Below, piece by piece: positions 23,397-35,430 of a stretch of 64,000 bases of DNA (position 1 is its first letter; each line of letters begins with the position of its first letter). The notes beneath the pieces were generated by a model that was not told where the DNA came from, did not search any database, and was given only the letters and a program-made list of their open reading frames with translations. The stretch covers positions 234,781,844-234,845,843 of the forward strand of contig NC_073695.1 of NCBI RefSeq assembly GCF_029784165.1, read 5' to 3'. The stretch is from Wyeomyia smithii (taxonomy: Eukaryota > Arthropoda > Insecta > Diptera > Culicidae). The translations under genes and the position numbers were made by a program.

Positions 23397-23542
23397 CACA
23401 AGCATGTGGTGCAGCGTAGGTGATAGAATGAGGGAATTCAAAAAAGAAGCTGTACTAGAGCAGTACATTCACAAGCATGTGGTGCAGCGTAGGAGATAGA
23501 ATGAGGGAATTCAAAAAAGAAGCTGTACTAGAGCAGTACATT
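23397..23542 (+). repeat. Two tandem copies of a 73-bp unit, one mismatch
   Basis: Units 23397-23469 and 23470-23542 both run cacaagcatgtggtgcagcg...gagcagtacatt. They differ only at 23421 (T) against 23494 (A). The near identity points to a recent duplication or to an assembly artefact. Confidence 0.97.
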
Positions 23543-23559
23543 GTTTGTAGGTATTACAA

Positions 23560-23735
23560 ACGAACGTCTCGCGCGAAAGTACATTAGTTTTCTGTGAACT
23601 ATGTAACCGTCAACAAGCATGTCGTTAAGATGGGCACCAAAGACTAGCGGCAATGCAGCCAACCTTGCAAATTATGAGGTGCGTGGCAAAAGTTATACAT
23701 TTGTTCCAAGCGATTAAAAAATTGCGCAGAATGTT
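23560..23735 (+). pseudogene. Second H2B 5' relic
   Basis: Matches the minus strand of 14990-15170: gcgcgaaagtacattagttt, tgtaaccgtcaacaagcat, then ATG at 23630 followed by gggcaccaaagactagcgg. Compared with ATGGCACCGAAGAC of the other copy there is one extra G, so the H2B start MAPKTSG is out of frame. Similarity to the first relic continues for about 70 bp past the H2B part (aattatga...acatttgttccaagcg). No H2A partner was found on the other side. Confidence 0.65.
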
Positions 23736-23899
23736 CTTGAAAAAAAATTGTTTCTCTTTTATTGATATATGTAAAATAAAATTTGTGATTGGGCTATTTA
23801 GTTTAGCTTCGGCATACCGTATGGTTCGTTATATCATAAAATACACGGTTTGTACAGCAAGAAACCTGATTCACCAACCGTTCTAACCGATGCATAAGA

Positions 23900-24675
23900 G
23901 GGCGATCTTTCTGATACCGTTCGTGTCGCTGGCGTCTGGGGATTTCTGCTGACTTCGCATTGTATAAAGAAGCTCGTCAAGTAATTCCTAGATCACAACC
24001 AAATGAAGACCAAATTCAAGAACACCACTCCTGGAAAAGATTGGATCTACTCATTCCTGAAAAGGCACAAATTAGTTTCGCGCTTGTCTCAAAACATTAC
24101 GCGAAGTCGTGCCGAAGTCTTGAGACGATCAAAAATTATTTCGACAATCTTGCGACAACTGTGGATGGGGTCCCTCCGGAAAACATCATAAACTATAACG
24201 AAACCAACTTTTGCGCTGATCCGGGATCGAAGCGCGTCGTAGTGCAAAACAAAGGATGCATTCCAAAACACATCTTTCTTCGACTTCTGAAGAAGTCTTT
24301 GGTGAAAATCAGGAAGAATAATGGAACCAATATGAAAGCTGGGCTTAGAGCGTCTGGAATTTCCCGTTTAATAAGAAGGCAGTGCTCAAGAACCTCCCCG
24401 GCAATGCTGATGAGCCTAAAACAGGAGAAACTGCAGTCACATATTCGTTTTCAGAACAGCTGATTATAATGATGAAGCAAGAGCGTTTCGGACTACGGTT
24501 GATTGATGTTCAGCCAGGTTCCAGTGTTAGTGAACAGCAAGCTCAACATTTATTGGCCAAGAAGGTTAAAGTTGAGACAGAAGATGACGATGATGCCCAT
24601 GCCAATGTCGTTAACCCTTCGAAAGTTAATGGCGAAGCGAAATCCACCAAGAAGGGTTCGATGCTAGCAACTTAA
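23900..24675 (+). pseudogene. pogo-like (CENP-B/jerky-type) transposase with core deleted
   Basis: Segments in shifted frames: KFKNTTPGKDWIYSFLKRHK then LVSRLSQNITRSRAEV (CENP-B-type helix-turn-helix DNA-binding part), DGVPPENIINYNETNF (start of the DDE domain, including the NYDET-like motif with Asn for Asp) and DPGSKRVVVQNKGCIPKH. The next recognisable piece is FPFNKKAVLKNLPGNADEP, which belongs near the end of these transposases, so most of the catalytic DDE region is missing between about 24300 and 24370. The tail is acidic (VETEDDDDAHANV) and ends at 24673. Frame breaks near 24170 and 24370. Non-functional. Confidence 0.72.
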
Positions 24676-24679
24676 AACC

Positions 24680-26055
24680 ATCGTCCGTTGCAAAATATAA
24701 CCAACAGGAAGTAGCAAGCAACCATATCTCTATCATCCTTTGCAAGTTTTTTTTTTCAAATCGAGAAAAATAAACATGGTTATACAAAATTCGAATATAA
24801 TTGAACCCATTTTCATATTGAGAGTTCTTCATGCAATACTGTTGTAAATTAAAAAATCATGAACTAACCTCTGAGGTGAAAGTCTATGCTTCTTATGTAC
24901 GTTTGTATGGACTAAAGTCTAACGATGCGAAAGGCCTAAACTGAACAAAAGGAGTCTACGTGGTCTATTCATAGCCCTTTGAAAAATTATTACCACGATA
25001 CATTTCAAGTAACATATGAATTGAGATCTTTCTAACATTTTCCTTAATTATTCCAGCATTATCAAAGTTACCCGAAAACGAAAAACTAGTCATAGGTTAC
25101 AAAAAATTATCAATAGCGTAACAATACTGAAACAATATTGATGGATTTTGATATTGTACACGCAAAACTTTTCCTTATTACTTTAGAAGAAATAGCGCAA
25201 AATTGCCTCTTAGGTAACAAACCTACTACTTAAAAGGCAATAAAATTCTTCCCCAGTCAAGTAACAACACATACTATCATATATTTAGCACGTGTAACGG
25301 GAGTTCGACTAATAATAATAGTCGTTTCAACCACATGCAAAATTTTTTTTCGGCATTTGAGGTTGACGGTTGAGATTCTGATTATGTGTGGATGCAGGGG
25401 ACAAAAATGAACCAGATCGTTGCATCAATACAAATGCAGCGAGTGAAGTCTTGCCAACACATGCATTGCGGTGCTTGGCTGTATGTTCTCCTGCAGAAAC
25501 ACATACAAGCGTGTTGCCGTCATAAGTTACTTTTTAGTTATTACTTTTTGTGTAAAATGCGCAGTCATAAGACACAATAAGAAATAAAAAATTGCCCTAA
25601 AGTATTTTGAACATACGAAACCCGGAGTGAATTCTTTAAAGTGGCATATATTTGAGTAATATTTGAAAAAGCTATCAAAGTTTGCCGCTTTTACGGCACG
25701 ATTTTGTGATAAATTTTGATGCAAAATGACGCCATTTTGAATTTTTGAGAAATCGAAAATTTTCGATGTTTTTTTGACGCCATTTTGTTCAAAACCCAAA
25801 TATCAAAATTCCAAAAGTTTGTCCCCATAATAGCATGTTTTTTTTCTCATATTTAAAAAAAAAACAAAAAATAAATCCGACAAAAACTTATTTCAAAACA
25901 ATGATTCTGAGAAAATAGTTTTGGCATGGTTTTAATATATTTTACAAAGCAAATAATATCAAGTATGTACAGCAACCAGTTAACCACGCACTTCTTCACA
26001 TAGCCAGAAAGTAGTCATTCACACCAGTTAACGAGGATATTGATGATCCGGACCT
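24680..26055. other. AT-rich non-coding DNA
   Basis: No gene, terminal repeat or repeat partner recognised. Short overlapping frames are AT-driven. Confidence 0.5.
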
Positions 26056-26059
26056 TCAT

Positions 26060-27290
26060 GCTTGTGGAGGATAACTTCGATTTCAGTGAAACTTCTAGTC
26101 GTTTTAGAAATAAGATTTTACGTTCGACAATTTTGTAAATTTTTATTTATTCTACTTAGGACACTACTCATGTCAGATGGAATACAGACAAATACAAATA
26201 AAAAACTACAGTCGGCAGTAATCAGGTGTCTTTACCAGCCAGTAAGCTCTGAAGTCATCAGCCTAAACCAACCTGCACCATTAAGGTACAACACGACAAA
26301 CGTCGTTGAAAAATAAGGAAAATAATAATGGATCCAGGTTACTGCCTTGAGGTACGCCGAAATAATTACTGAACGGATTAGATTCGGTAGCTCCAAGTTT
26401 GATGTTTAGTTGTCGAGCTCAGATATTACTCCATCCATCTAACCGCATTTGTTGCCACCATTAGACAGTCCATTTTTACCAAACGAGTCCGGTGATTCAC
26501 TTTGTCGAATGCAAACTTCAAATCGGTGTAAACTGTATCGATCAGAGCTTTCTGCTCCATGGACTTAAGACATATACAGGTATGGTTTTTTGCTTTCGAT
26601 TTTCCAGGGAAAAGCCATGTTGGTCTTGCGATTTTGCTGGCCGAAACAGTTCTTTGCTTCCAAGAATCTAAAGCTGTTTAGATCCCGCGCCTCGCGTAGT
26701 CAAACCGCGGTAATTTGGTACATTTCGCTTATCCCCCTTTTTTAACCGCCGGAAACATAATTGATTTTTCTTACCTCTCCGGAAATACTGCAAGCGGGAG
26801 CGTTTTGTTACAATATATCTCAGCGGACTGCAGAAGGTCGTAGCGCATTTGATCGGAACTACGGCAGGAATTCCATTTGGTCCGAGTCCGATCGATGAAT
26901 TCATTTTTTTGATGCCATATCAAACTTTCTTGTCCGTGAATTCACCTGTATTTACACTCAAAGCTCGTCCTTCATGACCAAATCAATTGGCTCTTAAGTA
27001 ACTGCCGTGACATTAAACACATTAGCAAACTGTTTATCAAACAGGCACCATATACCGTCCGTATCGGTCGAAGGCTCATTTTACAATAATATGCTTGACG
27101 GTAAGCCAGATTCTTTCTGCCTATCATTTACGAATTCCCAGAACCACTTGGGATCTTTTTTAGAGTATTTTGTAAAGCACCCGATTACAGCTCTTTTATT
27201 TCGAGTTGGCGTAGTGAAACCTTTTTTTTTTGATTGAGTTGCGATTACCTGAGAATTTTTAATGAGCACTATCAGAGATAGTTGACACAC
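26060..27290 (-). pseudogene. Jockey/CR1-type LINE fragment B (linker plus reverse transcriptase)
   Basis: In minus-strand order: SKKDPKWFWEFVNDRQKES (linker between endonuclease and RT, near 27190-27130), SSIGLGPNGIPAVVPIKCA (the S.GPDGIP motif, near 26890), then KKGDKRNVPNYRGLTT (fingers motif, near 26730), a damaged stretch with the 'DLK.AFDKV' region near 26520, SNYFGVPQGSNLDPLLFSLF (near 26350) and FNDV. After that the YADD region is destroyed. Stops and frame shifts are frequent. The copy lacks endonuclease and 3' end. Confidence 0.8.
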
Positions 27291-27619
27291 CCGGGGCGGC
27301 TTTGGGCGCGGGCGGCAAACAGAAACAAATTCGGGAAAAAGCAGCGTGAGGAATCTGAACTGCTTCGTTTACGTCATGTGCGTTGTAAAGCGGCGTCCAG
27401 TTGGCGCTCATAGGTGCTTCGTGATTGGCCATACAATCTCATTATTCACTAATATTTATTATAAATACCTAAGCTACGCTTCGTTCAGCTGCGCATAGTT
27501 CGCTTTCCAAAAATTCAGCTGTCTGTGATCGATATCGTCTTTAAAAATTGTTCGGATCTGGCATTTAAAAAAAACTAGAATTGGAGGGTGCAATGGATCA
27601 ATTGGTACTAGATGGAGGG

Positions 27620-28123
27620 GGTTTTGGTGTTGAGATTGTCGGTTTAGGAACAATTATGGGTTTTGGAGTTATTGATTTTTATTTTCCAGGTGTTAGAATA
27701 TTCGACAAAAACATCAAGGCCCTGCTAAAGTTTGTTGGTAGTCTCACGAGGCATTCTTCCCTTAACGGCGATTACAATGTCGTCTGCAAACAGAAAGACC
27801 ACGCAGTCATCATCTAGGAAAGAAATGCCGAAGGTGTAGATACTGTACAGCAGAGGGCCCAGCAGACTGCCCTGCGGAACCTCTGCTGGGATGGATGAGG
27901 TGAGATATGGTCAAAAGTTGAAGGTATAGAGCTAGTATGGGATCATCCCGGGTTTGCGAAGCAGTGTAATCTTGGATATCTCCCAAATGTTTGGATAATA
28001 GCACAATTTGAAGCATCTGTTGAAGATAGAACTCAACAGCAAGTAAAACTTGTCACTGAGCTTTTTGAAACCATCAAACCCGGAGGTCTTTATGAAGAGC
28101 AGCAAAACTTGAGCGATGAACAA
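27620..28123 (-). pseudogene. Jockey/CR1-type LINE reverse transcriptase fragment C
   Basis: Minus strand reads KTSGFDGFKKLSDKFYLLLSS then FKLCYYPNIWEISKITLLRK (fingers; 28090-27950), jumps by deletion to PAEVPQGSLLGPLLYSIYTF (27880-27830) and VVFLFADDIVIAVKGR (27800-27755; FADD catalytic motif), then FVEYSNTWKIKINNSKTHN (thumb). About 150 residues between fingers and the PQGS motif are missing. It is a separate insertion from fragment B because both contain the same domain. Confidence 0.78.
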
Positions 28124-28124
28124 A

Positions 28125-31100
28125 AATCGAAAAATTTTTGCTTGTAATATTTTTACATGTACATGTTATATTTCTACATTTTTTTCTCATCATCCCATAC
28201 GTAGAATTGATATCCACCGCTTAATCGTCATTCGTTCCGGTCCTGCACAAGGCGAACGGCAAATCATTGCGTCAATTCGGCTGGTCATTTCGACTAGAGC
28301 CAGCCCGGATGCTGCTGGTCGCTATCGAACTACTCCCGGACTGTGAACGACGATGGCCGATAGGGCGAGAGTAATTTATCATTAATGAGTTATTCTTTCG
28401 CAGCGTGCCTCTAATTCCCCGCGCACATTCCTTTAGGATCACTGTTTGGCAATTTGTTCGCGGTCACTCGTTCGATGGGAAATGCTGCAACGGTGCTGGA
28501 ACTGAAAAAAGGGCGGGGTAGGAACGGGTGGCACGTTGGTGCGGTGGCACGTTCCGCTATGACGCACACGCAAACCGAAAATGCTTGACATTTCAATGGA
28601 TGATAGATCTTTTTTCAATCCTTTTTGTTGGGGCGAAACGTCTGTATCGCCTGTGAAAAATGGCAAAATGAACGGAAGCCATCGATATTTGCACTTCATT
28701 TCGGCACCCCATATTTCACTAGGCGCTTAATGGGGAAAAAATTCCGCGTGAAGAGAACGAGAGAAAGCCGTCCAGCTTTGCGGAGTTCGAGTTCGTGCGC
28801 CGGTTCGTGGTGTACGTAGTACGGAAGCTGGCTGATGATGGTGACAGGACAAATGCTTGCTAATCTTTGACGTTTGTCATGACAGATAGATTCCGGCCTT
28901 TGTCTTGCCGTTATTTTTTGTTTGAAAGATCTAACAGAGGCTGCTGTTAGTTTTCTAATAATTGGCTTGAAGTTTCGAAATTCGTTACAGATTTTTCGAT
29001 GATTGGCTCATGGACAACGTGCGTAACAATTCAGTTTTCTTGGGGCTGTCAGAGCAGAAGGCCACTAGATGTGAAGTATTTTTTCTGCAAGCACTTCACA
29101 TCACGTCCGAGGTTGGTTCTGACATCTGTCGCACGAGAGTACAAGCTGGCACGTAAAACTTTGCTCTTGTCATGTATGCTTGCTTCGAACATGAAAGCCA
29201 AAACCAACGGGATTACCAGCGCAGCCATACGTAATTAATCGAATTATCATTTCGAAATTTTTTCTGCCATTTGTGAATGTATTGCCGGTATTGTGGTGAG
29301 GTGGAAAAGCACCTCTCCTCCCAGCTGCTGCTTACTTTATAATTTTCCAAGTGGGATGGCATTGATAGGATTTTTTTGTTCATTTATACGGGATGTGAGT
29401 GAGCGATAGAAAGACAGGCATGGCGAGAAAGAGAGTAGAGTGAGAGACAAAACCTGACAGCAGCTCTAGGAACGAGCAAGCCAATCATTAATATTCATGA
29501 TGTTCAATTTTGTGAATTCGTGCCTTTAATGCGTATGCATAGAGTGTCTGCTGGGAATAGTGCCACCGCAGTGTCCGCTAGCCTGACCTCGGGAAGCTTC
29601 TCGATGGCGTTTCATTCTAGGAAAGATTTACGAAAAGAGCAGAGCCTTTGCCGGTTCTATAACATATCCAATCGACTAGAGAAGAATATGTGCGAAAATT
29701 GTCACTGTCTTTGTGGGATGAAGCTTTGGTAGGAATTTAGTCCAGTTTAGACTAATTTACTCTCGGGACAAAATTAAAGCTGAAGAAGCGACAGTGGATA
29801 GAGGGATTCCATGTCACTTCACTCAGCCGTTGGCAGTCTTTTATTCGAGTTTTGTTTAGTTAAATGCTATATTGACAAGAATTAAACTATTTCTCTTATT
29901 TTATTCATTGGTCAAACCTTAAATCTTTTCAAGCAGATGTCTGGATTTTTTTTAAAATTCGACTTTGGAGAGTAACTTAAATTACCTATGTCACTCCACA
30001 GACGGATTTGCGCGAAATCCCTCCAAACTTTATGTCAGAATAAGACCGAATTGCGGTAGCAGTTGCTCCGTGTTTATACGATAGTTAACCATAATCGGCC
30101 AATGACTTTCTCCGTTGGTGTTTGAGGTTGAGGTTGAGGGTAAACCCACAATAAAGAGAATACGACAGAGAAAAACGGATCCTGTGTGGCCTTGAATGGA
30201 ATCAGATAGAAAAGCGATAAATTAGTAGCAACGCAAAAATATGCTCCGTTTGGGATTTCATATCCTGCCCGCGAATGGTTTCGCAGCAAATCTGTGTCGT
30301 TCGACGGAGGAATGAAGGCGTTGGGGATAATCAATTTAGTGATTTAGTTATCGGAGATAAACCGGAGCAAGAAAACCAGTTGTGTGATAACGGCCATTAA
30401 TTCGGTTCCGTTGTTGTTCTTGCCAGGCTATGAAAATCCCTTCCATACGAAAATAATTTGTTTCAAAAGTTATACTAATCATAAAGTTTCAAACGTATTC
30501 TTTTTTGTGCTCACACAGCACCAACTCGGACAAATGAAACTGCAGCTAAAATTACGCAGCCAAACGAATGGACCCATAGAGCCAACCCAGAGGTACCGGC
30601 TATCGAACCAGCTTCCAACTGCATGCTCACGTGAAGAAAAAAGTTCTCCGCTCCATTGTTTGATTAGCTATAAACAAGGAAAACTTTATTCCAGGTGGAA
30701 CGAAAATGTAAAAGTTGTTTGATTCAACACTTTGGTGGATTGCGGTCGCTCTGCTCCAACTGGTTTTCTTCATTTTCCAGCATGGATTTCTTCCACACTA
30801 TCTACACATCTGGCAAAAAGGGCATGAAAAGAATGAATTATGCATTTTTCACCGAAAGAGTTGCCTCCAGAGAGCCAGGCTAGGAGTGAAAAGTTTCCAA
30901 CTAACCTCATCACCATGAGAAGAAAAAAACTCAAGCACGAACCTTCCATCAAACGGGGTTAACCACTATAACGCAGGTGAAATAAATTGTTTCTGGGAAA
31001 ACGTTGCCGGTGCAATGAACAATCACGTGCATGTGTGTTTGTGTGTGTTCAAATCTAAGTGCACAAGATGGAAAAGTTTTCCAACTTTTCTCTTGATAAA

Positions 31101-31606
31101 ACCAGAGGAACACTTTGTAGTATGGTTATGCTGCATTTGGGAATTTAATTGAAATACGGTTTTTCCGAGAATGGTCCTATATTTTATCCTGCAGAGAATG
31201 TCAAAATCTCCGTTATTTATTCGTTATTGTAATACCTGCAAAAATAAAATCTCATCAATGTAAACGTTAGCTTGAAAGTGCTCTCTCCAAAACTTAAGCC
31301 CGGTGTAGTAGATTGTAATACTCCGTAAACAACGGGTCGTTGTGGTACGAAAGCGTACCAAATGAAGATAAAAGGAACAGTCCGAAAGTAATAGCCCTGG
31401 CAAATGCAATTTCACGATGCTAAGCTTCCCATCCTCCCCGTAGTAGGTATACGGACTGACTAGGAGACCCCTTACACGACACACTTTCATTGCGTCCGAA
31501 GCCGAGAAGCGGTCGGTTGCAGTCGTAGCGGGAAGGACAATAGCAAGCAGCTAACTGTTAGATCTTACCCTGCGAGCCTAATTTATGAACTCGTAAAGCT
31601 TTTCAG
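28125..31606. other. Mostly unique non-coding DNA
   Basis: Balanced composition, no transposon ends found. Overlapping short frames on both strands (28411-28819, 30384-30918 and others) lack domains. An intronic or intergenic host segment is likely, given the exon candidate that follows. Confidence 0.5.
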
Positions 31607-31715
31607 ACTGTCTTGTGTGCGGTGCGGTCCAGTGGAGAACAATCCGCACTATCAGCCGAACCTCAAAGGCAATATGCACTGCGAGGACTGTCTGTATATA
31701 ACTACCTATCGCTAG
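31607..31715 (+). CDS. Candidate partial exon, Cys-rich (LIM-like second zinc finger)
   Basis: A splice acceptor of good quality (gcttttcag, AG at 31605-31606, with a ctaat branch-like word about 27 bases earlier) precedes a frame that reads LSCVRCGPVENNPHYQ then PNLKGNMHCEDCLYITTYR before a TAG at 31713. The Cys pattern is C-x2-C-x18-C-x2-C, the spacing of the second zinc finger of LIM domains (protein-protein interaction modules). Codons are GC-ending as in insect coding DNA. No intact donor is certain (gt at 31694). First-finger exon and downstream exons were not found in the window. It may be a real exon of a long gene, an exon relic, or chance. Confidence 0.38.
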
Positions 31716-33780
31716 CCGAACGCATGGTTCGATTCCCGAACGGTGTACGGTGTCATTGGAGATACAAAATAAGTTTGTCATATTGTATGACAGATATTTG
31801 ATGTTTGGCTTAAGCGATTCGATCTGAGAGCACTTATTTATATAGTAAAAGTGCTGAGTCCTGATGTAATATTTATTACAAGAGAACAGACAAAATATAG
31901 ATTTCCTATCGCATCGGTTTTCTGGAATGCGCTTGGGACAATTTTCATCTCTTCTCTGTTTGTTAGTGGAAGACTGCACAATGTTTGCTATAAAAACTTG
32001 CACTATGAAGGTGTGTTTATACTACGAAAATGACTTGTTACAAAGGCAGGACCCAACCGTACGGTTCAGCAAGAAAACGTCAGCTGTCAACATTTGTACA
32101 GTACAAAGATGTTCTCTTACAACAGTTTTATGGTGGGTGATCTTAACAAATTAACACATTAGGTGCGTACGATAAAGAATAAAATTTGTTTCTAAGGCCA
32201 CACATATTGTCACGGTTCGATAAATTGATTGCCTACTAAATATGCTTGTTAGTTCTTCATAGAAGCGCCGGTTTTTATGTCAAAAATCTTGTTGGTTGAT
32301 GGCGAATTTCGACAAAGTCCAAGTGAGGATTCGGTATACTAATTGCGGATTGACTATTAGTAACACAAAGTTCGATTTGGTTTCTAAGGATTAAAAACAC
32401 TGACGTATGGAGGGATTTAAAATATTTGGTTGATTCAAACGCAATTAAATTGTACTTGGTATTCGTTTTTTATGCAATATAATTTTTGTTTTCAAGAAGG
32501 CTGAATTATAATTGAATAAGCGCGAAATTATGGTTTGTTACATTACAACATTTTAAAAATTCAGTGCAATAACAAGTTGAAGTGCTATCGAATTTCAATA
32601 TACACATATAAATACATCATTTCAACAGTCATAGTGAATCCTAATTGCAAAATTACATTTTTCTAGCGCAAAACAAGAAAACATTCAACCTTCGTGTCGT
32701 TTGTTTGGTTGTTTTAAAAAAGAGCGGCTTTAAAATCGATTATGATTATGTTTGCACCGCTGTGTTCTCGGCGAGAGCGAGAATTATGGTGAATTTGCGT
32801 ATGACAAAGGCATCGATAGAACTGTTCAATAGAGTGAGAGAGAGTAAAATTATTTAAAATCTTGTCAACATTTGATTCAAACAATATTACCAAATTTTAA
32901 TGAGGCACTCTGATAACAAAGTGAAAAGCTCTTTTCAAATTGAAAACTAAATACACCCGGCAGATTATGATTACCTGCAACCCAAACATGTTTGTGTGTT
33001 GCCAAAATAAGGTATAGCTTTTTAGTAGAGAGATGCTGCTTTTTACAAAAAGAAGAGCCGCTGCCAAGGATGGAAAAAATCGTATTGCATAACAATCATT
33101 CAGGTATCATTTCTGAACTTGCTATTCAAATGCTTTTAATCCCAGCAAACCATCGCTATTAAAAGTTACACATTCTCACGCATGCAAGAGACAACTTATA
33201 GCAAAGAAATACATGGTAGCTTTCTTTGATGATTTTGTTTCAGTATTGCCTGCTTTAGGGAGAGCGAGCAACATATAGCGAGCGTTTCACGAAAGAATCG
33301 TATACGATTGCACTCGAGCGATCGCAGTGATTCTTTCAAATGTTGGTTGCTTGCAGGCGTAATTCGGTTACTCCACGTCGTGCTTTCACCGTGATTTACC
33401 GCGATAATTCTTAGTGATTTCAAATATCACATGCTAATGCACCATTCTTCCGTTTCCGTAAGCATTGACGATACCTATTTGCTCCGGTAAGCAAACAGTT
33501 AAACGCAATCTAACGTTCATTTGGATTCAAAATTTTGTATCACTGGCGATAATATCTCAAGGATTCTCGCAATACCGTTGAATGCAAGTGAACTTGGATA
33601 CAATAAATACTATCGTGTTTGAATCATTCAGTCTTCTTCTATAGTATTCGGAACTCTTAGAAGCGAAAAACAATCAGCAGCGTTTCTATGGAAAACTTGT
33701 ACGCGAGTGGAAACAATTGAACGATACCTGATGAATCAAAGAACACGTTTGTATGAAATATTGCTAGTGAGTGAAAATTT
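31716..33780. other. Non-coding; one dispersed repeat fragment near 32.94-33.06 kb
   Basis: No gene recognised. The text near 32960-33060 (acctgcaacccaaacatg, gtttgtgtgttgccaaaa) resembles the repeat at 1200-1345. The rest shows no repeat partner. Confidence 0.45.
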
Positions 33781-33784
33781 CCAT

Positions 33785-34055
33785 GCTTGGCCGCTGCACC
33801 TACCGCTGACACCGCTACCACTACTGCTGCTGGTACCCGCTGCCATTGAAGATTTCCGCTGCTGCCACTGCTGTTACCTGCTGATACTTAGTCCTAGTGG
33901 CCATCCATAAGTTAAATGGTCGGTTTGAGCAGATACAGGCTCTTATATAGTCCAAAGAGTGTGATCTTAGTCAAGTAGGTGTATAATTCTGTCGACCGTG
34001 CTAGAGAAAGCAAGCATTGAGCGTCCAATCAAAGATCGAATGTGTACTGCGTGTC
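33785..34055 (-). repeat. Dispersed repeat with TATA-like box, copy A
   Basis: On the minus strand: attggacgctcaatgcttgc, tctctagcacggtcgacagaa, actctttggactatataaga, gcctgtatctgctcaa and then a CAG/GCAGCAGTGG-rich run. The same order is seen on the plus strand at 55005-55205. The TATATAAG box followed about 25-30 bases later by a tca-containing start-like word makes a promoter (LTR or gene-derived) plausible. Confidence 0.65.
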
Positions 34056-34311
34056 AACAGGCCTTGACAATTTTCAACTGTACAATAGTTCGAAGTATAA
34101 AATTTCCATTCTGCATTTCGGTATATGTATAGATGATTTTCTAATCGATTGCTGAATTCGCTTCATGTTGATTTTTCCCGAAGAAGTTTTCGTTTGAAAA
34201 TACTACTGGTATGTGGCTGTAAAATTTCTATTTATAAAATAGATCCAAGAATTCTCTATGGTCATATGACATAAATCTGGGTGAAATTGATCATTTCGTT
34301 ATATTTGAAAT

Positions 34312-34521
34312 GTGCTGCAAATACACTCGGTTGGTGCCTCCGACAGCTTAATTGCATGGCTTATTTTATACCTGTGTAATCGATCACTTCGTGTGAAATC
34401 GGAAGCGTGCAACTCAACCCCGTTTATTAATTTGAGCAGTGTATCTCAAGGAAGCAACTTGGCGCCGTTGCTTTTTACAATATTTTTAAATGATGTAAAC
34501 TCATATACGAATAGGACCTAA
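34312..34521 (+). pseudogene. LINE reverse transcriptase fragment D
   Basis: The frame reads SDSLIAWLILYLCNRSLRVK then SVSQGSNLAPLLFTIFLNDV, the palm region around the PQGS..GPLLF..F.NDV motif of Jockey/CR1-type LINEs (Ser for Pro in the first position). It ends at a TAA and nothing of the YADD motif follows. An isolated ~200-bp remnant on the plus strand, just upstream of the I-clade-like element. Confidence 0.75.
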
Positions 34522-35154
34522 AACAATGTCGTGAAGCTTCTATGCACTTCACTTTGTCATCATGCATTCACTTTGTCATCATTTGTAGCAGTTGTTGGAT
34601 ATATTTGTAAAATAATGCCATCGTAACGTTTGCGGTAAAAAATGGAATTTTTTCAGATGGTGATGAAAAGACAGATAATTGAGTTGGATAACTTCCCCAT
34701 GGCTCATTCGTTGTTTTGCTTTCGTCTTGATTAGACGCAAATTGTTTATCTCCGTTTGATTCGCAAAATAACAATACACGAGTTATCGTACGGGTGTTTT
34801 TTTTTTCCGATTAGTTCTTGTGTGTCATAACAATAGCCTGCAATATATCGGCAGAAACATCTTCTGCACACTGGTAAGGGCAGGCTACCCCGCCAGTGAT
34901 CTGATACGCAGCTGATATATCAGCAAGAATAATTCTCCCGCACCGCTGTTACCCCGCTAGCAGCACGGACCATCATACGATCGAGCGAGTGGAAGTCAAC
35001 TACAAGTGGCATCTACAAGGTCGAGTGTAAGATACGGCCACTGTGTCACAACACGAGGCTGGATCGTCATTGTTTTTTCTGCGGAGACACTCGATTAATC
35101 CAACTATCAGCCGTGAGGTCGTGACTTAGACGTTCGGTGAAGTATTCACTTTAG

Positions 35155-35302
35155 AATTTTTATCATTATTATTAATATTATTATTATTATTGTTACTATT
35201 ATAATTATTATTATTATTGTTATTATTATTATTATTGTTATAATTATTATTATTATTATTACTATTATTACTATTGTTATTAGTATTAGTATTACTGTCT
35301 TT
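35155..35302 (+). repeat. (ATT)n / (TTATT)n microsatellite
   Basis: About 145 bp of interrupted ttattatta units with occasional tgt, act and ag interruptions, ending in tattagtattagtatt. It lies between the presumed 5' UTR and the ORF1 start, so it may be an expansion inside the LINE leader or mark its true 5' edge. Confidence 0.95.
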
Positions 35303-35430
35303 TTTTTATTTTGATCCATTGTAGTTTGAAAAATTGTTTTAAAAATTTAATATCAACTACTTGATCCCCCCACCCCCCCACATTCGAATATTTATCGTTT
35401 GTGTGCGGTAGAGCGTAACGCTCCCGCAAA

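Noticed and set aside
24003..24191. Intact small DNA-binding gene derived from pogo
   Set aside because: The frame breaks right after the helix-turn-helix part and continues in another frame with the rest of the transposase, so it is decay, not a domesticated gene.
31578..32003. 141-codon open frame on the minus strand
   Set aside because: No domain; Tyr/Ile/Asn-rich, runs opposite to the better-supported exon candidate and shows no codon bias.
35155..35302. CRISPR-like or satellite array
   Set aside because: Plain ATT triplet microsatellite without spacers.
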